Assembly: GCF_029846115.1 (NCBI RefSeq)
Contig: NZ_JARVZZ010000001.1
Span: forward strand, 1,984,001 to 2,048,000
Length of the DNA: 64,000 nucleotides
Direction: 5' to 3'
Source: Serratia marcescens
GTDB lineage: Bacteria; Pseudomonadota; Gammaproteobacteria; Enterobacterales; Enterobacteriaceae
Position 1 is the first letter of the stretch; each line of letters starts with the position of its first letter. Below, piece after piece: positions 58,778 through 64,000 of this stretch. The position numbers and the translations under genes are program-made. The notes below the pieces were generated by a model. That model was not told where the DNA came from, ran no database searches, and saw only the letters and a program-made list of their open reading frames with translations.

Positions 58778-59329
58778 ATGACCGCTACTGCGCAGCAGCT
58801 TCAGTTTATTAAAGACAGTATCAAAACCATCCCGGATTATCCGAAGCCGGGCATCCTGTTCCGCGACGTGACCAGCCTGCTGGAACACCCGTTGGCCTAC
58901 GCCGCCAGCATCGAGCTGCTGGTTGAGCGCTATCGCGAAGCGGGCGTGACCAAGGTGGTGGGTACCGAAGCGCGTGGTTTCCTGTTCGGCGCGCCCGTCG
59001 CGCTGGCATTGGGCGTCGGTTTCGTGCCGGTGCGCAAACCGGGCAAACTGCCGCGCGCCACGCTCAGCGAAAGCTATGAGCTGGAGTACGGCACCGACAA
59101 GCTGGAGATCCACACCGACGCCATCACCGCGGGTGACAAAGTGCTGGTGGTGGACGATCTGCTGGCGACCGGCGGCACCATCGAAGCGACCACCAAACTG
59201 ATCCGCCGCCTGGGCGGTGAAGTGAAAGACGCCGCGTTCATCATCAACCTGCCGGATTTGGGCGGGGAAGCGCGTCTGAACAAGCTGGGCATCGACTGCT
59301 ACTGCCTGGTGGACTTCGCCGGCCATTGA
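58778..59329 (+). CDS. apt: Adenine phosphoribosyltransferase
   Basis: 183 residues from ATG 58778 (183 in E. coli). It salvages adenine to AMP with PRPP. The PRPP-binding motif is [16 protein letters not shown]; the N-terminal [15 protein letters not shown] and [10 protein letters not shown] are typical. The frame is open upstream, but the 279-nt gap after ybaN otherwise shows nothing. dnaX follows, as in E. coli. Confidence 0.96.
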   Translation: MTATAQQLQFIKDSIKTIPDYPKPGILFRDVTSLLEHPLAYAASIELLVERYREAGVTKVVGTEARGFLFGAPVALALGVGFVPVRKPGKLPRATLSESYELEYGTDKLEIHTDAITAGDKVLVVDDLLATGGTIEATTKLIRRLGGEVKDAAFIINLPDLGGEARLNKLGIDCYCLVDFAGH

Positions 59330-59421
59330 TGCGGCAACGCCCCTTGGGCACAACGGCCTCGCGGATCGCCGCGGGGCTGTGTTAGCATGACCCTCCAGAT
59401 TCCTCGACTTCTCCGGTATTA

Positions 59422-61380
59422 ATGAGCTATCAGGTTCTCGCCCGTAAGTGGCGCCCTCAAACGTTCGCAGACGTGGTCGGCCAGGAACATGTCCTGACCG
59501 CGCTGGCCAACGGCCTCTCGCTGGGGCGGATCCATCACGCCTATCTGTTCTCGGGCACCCGCGGCGTGGGGAAAACCACTATCGCGCGCCTGCTGGCCAA
59601 AGGCCTGAACTGTGAAACCGGCATCACCGCCACGCCGTGCGGTCAATGCGACAACTGCCGCGAGATCGAGCAGGGGCGCTTCGTCGATTTGATCGAGATC
59701 GACGCCGCTTCCCGAACCAAGGTGGAAGATACCCGCGATCTGCTGGACAACGTCCAGTACGCGCCGGCACGCGGCCGCTTCAAGGTCTACCTGATCGACG
59801 AAGTGCACATGCTCTCGCGCCATAGCTTCAACGCGTTGCTGAAGACGCTGGAAGAGCCGCCGCCGCACGTCAAATTCCTGTTGGCCACTACCGATCCGCA
59901 AAAGCTGCCGGTGACCATTCTCTCGCGCTGTCTGCAGTTCCACCTCAAGGCGCTGGACGTCGATCAGATCCGCCAGCAGCTGGAAACGGTGCTGACGGCG
60001 GAACAGATCACCAGCGATGCCCGCGCGCTGCAGCTGCTGGCGCGCGCCGCCGACGGCAGCATGCGCGATGCGCTGAGCCTGACCGATCAGGCGATCGCCA
60101 TGGGGCAGGGGCAGGTGACCGCCGCCACCGTCAGCCAGATGCTCGGCACGCTCGATGATGAGCAGCCGCTGGCGATCCTCGAAGCGCTGGTCAGCGCCGA
60201 CGGCGAAAAGGTGATGGCGCAGGTCGCGCAGGCCGCTTCGCGCGGCGTGGACTGGGAAAACCTGCTGGTGGAGACGCTGGCGCTGCTGCACCGCATTGCG
60301 ATGGTGCAGCTGCTGCCTTCGATGCTCGACAACCACTACGCCGCCGTGGAACAACGGCTGCGCGAGCTGGCGCGCACCCTGCCGCCGGCCGATGTGCAAC
60401 TTTACTACCAGACGCTGTTGGTGGGCCGCAAAGAGCTGGCCTATGCGCCGGATCGCCGCATGGGGGTTGAGATGACCCTGCTGCGCGCGCTGGCGTTTCA
60501 CCCGAAAGCGGTGATCCCGGAGCCGGTGGCGTTGGTGCAGACCGCGCCGGCGCCGATGGCGCAACCGCAGGCGGCCGCAGCGCAACAGCCGCCGCAGTTT
60601 CAGGACGCGCCGCCGCCGTTAGGGCAGCCGGCCGCGCCACAGCGACAATCATCGACCCCATTACCGGATGCCACCGCCCAGCTGTTGAAAGCGCGGTCCC
60701 AGCTGCAACGGCAGCAGGGAGCATCCACACCAAAAAAGAATGAGCCGGCGGCGCCAGGAATAGCGCGGCCGGCAAACTCGGCACTGGGGCGTTTGGCTTC
60801 CGTGACCGAGCGTAGCCAGCAGCGCCTGGCGGAGAAGAAGGTGCCGGAAAAACCGGCCAAGCCGGAAGCCTATCGCTGGCGCGCGCAGACCGAGCCGGAA
60901 GCGGCGCCGGAACCGTTGGCGACGCCGAAAGCGCTGCGCACGGCGTTGGAGCACGAGAAAACGCCGGAGCTGGCCGCCAAGCTGGTGGTGGAGTCGCTGG
61001 AGCGCGACGCCTGGGCGGCGGAAATCGACAAGCTGAAGATCCCGAAACTGGTGCAGCAGCTGGCGTTGAACGCCTTCAAGCAGCAGCCGGAAGCGGGCAA
61101 GATTTGCCTCCATCTGCGGTCTTCGCAGCGTCATCTGAATTCGCCTTCGGCGCAGAAGACGTTGGCCGAAGCGCTCGGTGAGCTGTACGGCAGCCCGATC
61201 GAGCTGACCGTGATAGAGGACGATAATCCGGCGGAGCGCACCCCGCTGGAGTGGCGACAAGCCATCTATGAAGAAAAGCTGGCGCAGGCGCGCCAGTCCA
61301 TCGTTGCGGATACCCATATTCAGACGCTGTGCCGGTTCTTCGACGCGGATCTGGATGAAGAGAGTATCCGCCCCCTTTAA
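59422..61380 (+). CDS. dnaX: DNA polymerase III subunits tau and gamma
   Basis: 652 residues for tau (643 in E. coli). AAA+ clamp-loader motor: Walker A SGTRGVGKTT, zinc cysteines CETGITATPCGQCDNC, Walker B LIDEVHMLS, sensor 1 LATTDPQKLP. Domain III ends near residue 370; a Pro/Gln-rich linker leads to the tau-specific domains IV and V, which bind DnaB and the polymerase core. The shorter gamma form arises from the frameshift site at 60716-60773 and would have about 440 residues. ybaB and recR follow. Confidence 0.97.
   Translation: MSYQVLARKWRPQTFADVVGQEHVLTALANGLSLGRIHHAYLFSGTRGVGKTTIARLLAKGLNCETGITATPCGQCDNCREIEQGRFVDLIEIDAASRTKVEDTRDLLDNVQYAPARGRFKVYLIDEVHMLSRHSFNALLKTLEEPPPHVKFLLATTDPQKLPVTILSRCLQFHLKALDVDQIRQQLETVLTAEQITSDARALQLLARAADGSMRDALSLTDQAIAMGQGQVTAATVSQMLGTLDDEQPLAILEALVSADGEKVMAQVAQAASRGVDWENLLVETLALLHRIAMVQLLPSMLDNHYAAVEQRLRELARTLPPADVQLYYQTLLVGRKELAYAPDRRMGVEMTLLRALAFHPKAVIPEPVALVQTAPAPMAQPQAAAAQQPPQFQDAPPPLGQPAAPQRQSSTPLPDATAQLLKARSQLQRQQGASTPKKNEPAAPGIARPANSALGRLASVTERSQQRLAEKKVPEKPAKPEAYRWRAQTEPEAAPEPLATPKALRTALEHEKTPELAAKLVVESLERDAWAAEIDKLKIPKLVQQLALNAFKQQPEAGKICLHLRSSQRHLNSPSAQKTLAEALGELYGSPIELTVIEDDNPAERTPLEWRQAIYEEKLAQARQSIVADTHIQTLCRFFDADLDEESIRPL
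60716..60773 (+). promoter_or_regulatory. dnaX: Programmed -1 frameshift signal of dnaX
   Basis: All three elements known from E. coli are present: an internal ribosome-like site AGGGAG (60716-60721), the slippery heptamer A AAA AAG in the correct phase (60732-60738), and a downstream stem pairing GCCGGC 60744-60749 with 60768-60773 plus an inner GCGC pair. Slippage reads GAA then TGA (60741-60743), ending gamma. Confidence 0.9.
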
Positions 61381-61406
61381 ACGCCGCGCGAGGTGCGCGG
61401 CCCTAG

Positions 61407-61750
<344 letters not shown>

Positions 61751-61751
<1 letters not shown>

Positions 61752-62356
61752 TGCAAACCAGCCCGCTCCTTGAATCCCTGATGGAGGCGCTGCGTTGCCT
61801 GCCGGGCGTTGGCCCGAAATCGGCGCAGCGCATGGCGTTTCAGCTGCTGCAGCGCGATCGCAGCGGTGGTATGCGCCTGGCGCAGGCGTTGACGCGCGCG
61901 ATGTCGGAGATCGGCCACTGCGCCGATTGCCGCACCTTCACCGAACAGGACGTCTGCACCATCTGCGCCAACCCGCGCCGTCAGCAAAACGGCCAGATTT
62001 GCGTGGTGGAAAGCCCGGCGGATATCCACGCCATCGAGCAGACCGGCCAGTTCGCCGGGCGCTACTTTGTGTTGATGGGGCATCTGTCGCCGCTGGACGG
62101 CATCGGGCCGGGCGATATCGGTCTGGATCGCCTGGAGCAACGGCTGGAAAAGGAAAGCATCACCGAAGTGATCCTCGCCACCAACCCGACGGTGGAAGGG
62201 GAAGCGACCGCCAACTACATCGCTGAGATGTGCGGCCAGTATGGCGTGCTCGCCAGCCGTATCGCCCACGGCGTGCCGGTGGGCGGCGAGCTGGAAATGG
62301 TCGATGGCACCACGCTGTCGCATTCGCTGGCCGGGCGTCACGCCATCAAGTTCTGA
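61751..62356 (+). CDS. recR: Recombination mediator RecR
   Basis: 201 residues, as in E. coli. With RecO and RecF it loads RecA at gaps. Helix-hairpin-helix [18 protein letters not shown]4 zinc finger ([16 protein letters not shown]), then a Toprim domain ([14 protein letters not shown]). It overlaps ybaB by one base. Confidence 0.97.
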
Positions 62357-62367
62357 TGTTTTCCCGG

Positions 62368-62396
62368 ATGGGGCCGTTCGGCCCCGTCATTTTTTT
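62368..62396 (+). terminator. recR terminator
   Basis: GGGGCC / GGCCCC stem with a GTTC loop, then GTCA and seven Ts. Confidence 0.85.
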
Positions 62397-62418
62397 GCCA
62401 AAAATCTCCCGCCGTCCG

Positions 62419-62447
62419 CTTGAAAAACAAGACCCTGACCCTCATCT
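62419..62447 (+). promoter_or_regulatory. Candidate sigma-32 promoter of htpG
   Basis: CTTGAAA at 62419-62425 and CCTCATCT at 62440-62447, 14 nt apart, fit the heat-shock pattern with one change in the -10. It lies about 50 nt before the htpG ATG. Confidence 0.7.
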
Positions 62448-62494
62448 GATCCTCATTGTTCGATTTTGGTAGCCATTGTCTTTTGAGGTAATCA

Positions 62495-64000
62495 ATGAGT
62501 ATGAAAGGTCAAGAAACCCGCGGGTTCCAGTCTGAAGTAAAACAGCTGCTTCATTTGATGATCCATTCGCTGTACTCCAACAAAGAAATTTTCCTGCGCG
62601 AGCTGATTTCCAACGCCTCTGACGCCGCCGACAAGCTGCGCTTCCGCGCCCTGTCCGCGCCAGAGCTGTACGCCGGCGACGGCGAGCTGCGCGTACGTTT
62701 GTCCTTCGATAAAGAGCAGCGCACCCTGACCATCGCCGACAACGGCATCGGCATGCGCCGCGAAGAAGTGATCGAAAACCTCGGCACCATCGCCAAGTCC
62801 GGCACCAAAGCGTTCCTGGAATCCATCGGTTCCGATCAGGCGAAAGACAGCCAGCTGATCGGCCAGTTCGGCGTCGGTTTCTACTCGGCGTTCATCGTGG
62901 CGGACAAAGTGACCGTGCGCACCCGCGCCGCCGGTGCCGCCGATGACGAAGGCGTGTTCTGGGAGTCTGCCGGCGAAGGCGACTACACCATCGCCGATAT
63001 CACCAAAGAGACCCGCGGCACCGAAATCACCCTGCATCTGCGCGAAGGCGAAGATGAGTACCTCGACGCCTGGCGCCTGCGCTCGGTGATCGGCAAATAT
63101 TCCGATCACATCGCCTTGCCGGTAGAGATCGAAAGCAAAAACGAAGAAGACGATACCGTCACCTGGGAGAAGATCAACAAGGCGCAGGCCCTGTGGACCC
63201 GCAGCAAGGCGGATGTGACCGACGAAGAGTACAAAGAGTTCTACAAGCACATTGCCCACGACTTCACCGATCCGCTGAGCTGGAGCCACAACCGGGTGGA
63301 AGGCAAGCAGGAGTACACCAGCCTGCTGTATATCCCGGCGCAGGCGCCGTGGGACATGTGGAACCGCGATCACAAGCACGGCCTGAAGCTGTATGTGCAG
63401 CGCGTGTTCATCATGGACGACGCCGAGCAATTCATGCCGAACTACCTGCGCTTCGTGCGCGGGTTGATCGATTCCAACGATCTGCCGCTGAACGTGTCGC
63501 GCGAGATCCTGCAAGACAGCCGCGTGACGCAAAACCTGCGCGGCGCGCTGACCAAGCGCGTGCTGCAGATGCTGGATAAGCTGGCCAAAGACGACGCCGA
63601 AGGCTACCAGAAATTCTGGCAGCAGTTCGGTCTGGTGCTGAAAGAGGGTCCGGCGGAAGACAACGGCAACCAGGAAGCGATCGCCAAATTGCTGCGCTTT
63701 GCCTCCACCCACGGCGACAGTTCGGCGCAGACCGTGTCGCTGGAAGAGTACGTCGGCCGCATGGCGGAAGGGCAGGAGAAGATTTATTACATCACCGCCG
63801 ACAGCTACGCCGCCGCCAAGAGCAGCCCGCACCTGGAGCTGTTCCGCAAGAAAGGCATCGAAGTGTTGCTGCTGTCCGATCGCATCGACGAGTGGATGAT
63901 GAGCTACCTGACCGAGTTCGACGGCAAGCCGTTCCAGTCGGTCAGCAAAGCGGATGAAGCGCTGGATAAACTGGCGGATGAAACCGAAGAGCAGAAGGCC
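62495..64000 (+). CDS. htpG: Hsp90-family chaperone HtpG, truncated by window end
   Basis: The first 502 codons of about 623, open to the last base. GHKL ATPase N-domain: [27 protein letters not shown] and [11 protein letters not shown]; middle domain with the catalytic-loop Arg region [18 protein letters not shown] (cited by its ends). The C-terminal dimerisation domain lies beyond the window. Start at ATG 62495 ([11 protein letters not shown]) with GAGGTAATCA upstream; E. coli starts two codons later at MKGQ. Heat-shock promoter upstream. Confidence 0.97.
   Translation, partial: MSMKGQETRGFQSEVKQLLHLMIHSLYSNKEIFLRELISNASDAADKLRFRALSAPELYAGDGELRVRLSFDKEQRTLTIADNGIGMRREEVIENLGTIAKSGTKAFLESIGSDQAKDSQLIGQFGVGFYSAFIVADKVTVRTRAAGAADDEGVFWESAGEGDYTIADITKETRGTEITLHLREGEDEYLDAWRLRSVIGKYSDHIALPVEIESKNEEDDTVTWEKINKAQALWTRSKADVTDEEYKEFYKHIAHDFTDPLSWSHNRVEGKQEYTSLLYIPAQAPWDMWNRDHKHGLKLYVQRVFIMDDAEQFMPNYLRFVRGLIDSNDLPLNVSREILQDSRVTQNLRGALTKRVLQMLDKLAKDDAEGYQKFWQQFGLVLKEGPAEDNGNQEAIAKLLRFASTHGDSSAQTVSLEEYVGRMAEGQEKIYYITADSYAAAKSSPHLELFRKKGIEVLLLSDRIDEWMMSYLTEFDGKPFQSVSKADEALDKLADETEEQKA

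Overview
This window is core chromosome of a GC-rich member of the Enterobacterales. Most proteins are near-identical in length and motifs to E. coli K-12 counterparts, and the gene order follows the E. coli ribH-to-htpG segment. The base composition, the insertions relative to E. coli and the extra loci point to Serratia, most likely S. marcescens or a close relative; that assignment is inference from memory.

Layout. 1-2.1 kb: end of ribH, then nusB, thiL, pgpA. 2.1-6.3 kb, minus strand: xseB-ispA-dxs-yajO (isoprenoid precursors). 6.4-11.5 kb: thiI, panE-yajL, yajQ, yajR. 11.7-16.5 kb: cyoABCDE, the cytochrome bo3 oxidase. 16.9-19.7 kb: ampG, yajG, bolA. 20-29 kb: the protein-quality cluster tig, clpP, clpX, lon, hupB, ppiD, with heat-shock type promoters before clpP and lon. 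29-35 kb: ybaV, fadM, queC, ybaE, cof, and a divergent pair formed by a cysteine-synthase-fold enzyme and decR. 35-41 kb: mdlA-mdlB, and the nitrogen-controlled glnK-amtB with a sigma-54 promoter and an NtrC site. 41-43 kb: tesB, ybaY, an Atl protein gene and the 4.5S RNA gene.

43.1-48 kb is the accessory part. It carries hha and tomB, an unrecognised 117-residue ORF, and a zinc-starvation block: a Zur-type box in front of a three-gene metal ABC importer (with a possible 50-residue membrane ORF at its head), and a second Zur-type box in front of rpmE2-rpmJ2, the paralogues of ribosomal L31 and L36 used under zinc limitation. The two units converge and together look like one zinc-acquisition and zinc-sparing island.

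48-64 kb returns to core order: acrAB with divergent acrR and a perfect AcrR operator, a ychN-like gene, mscK, rsmS, priC, ybaN, apt, dnaX (with a complete programmed frameshift signal for the gamma subunit), ybaB, recR, and the first 502 codons of htpG, cut by the window edge.

I see no tRNA, rRNA operon, insertion sequence, prophage, CRISPR array or replication origin. No wholly new system is evident; the best leads are the zinc island and its small leading ORF, the orphan ORF beside tomB-hha, the operator-like palindromes before decR, and a terminator-like hairpin just before the yajR start.
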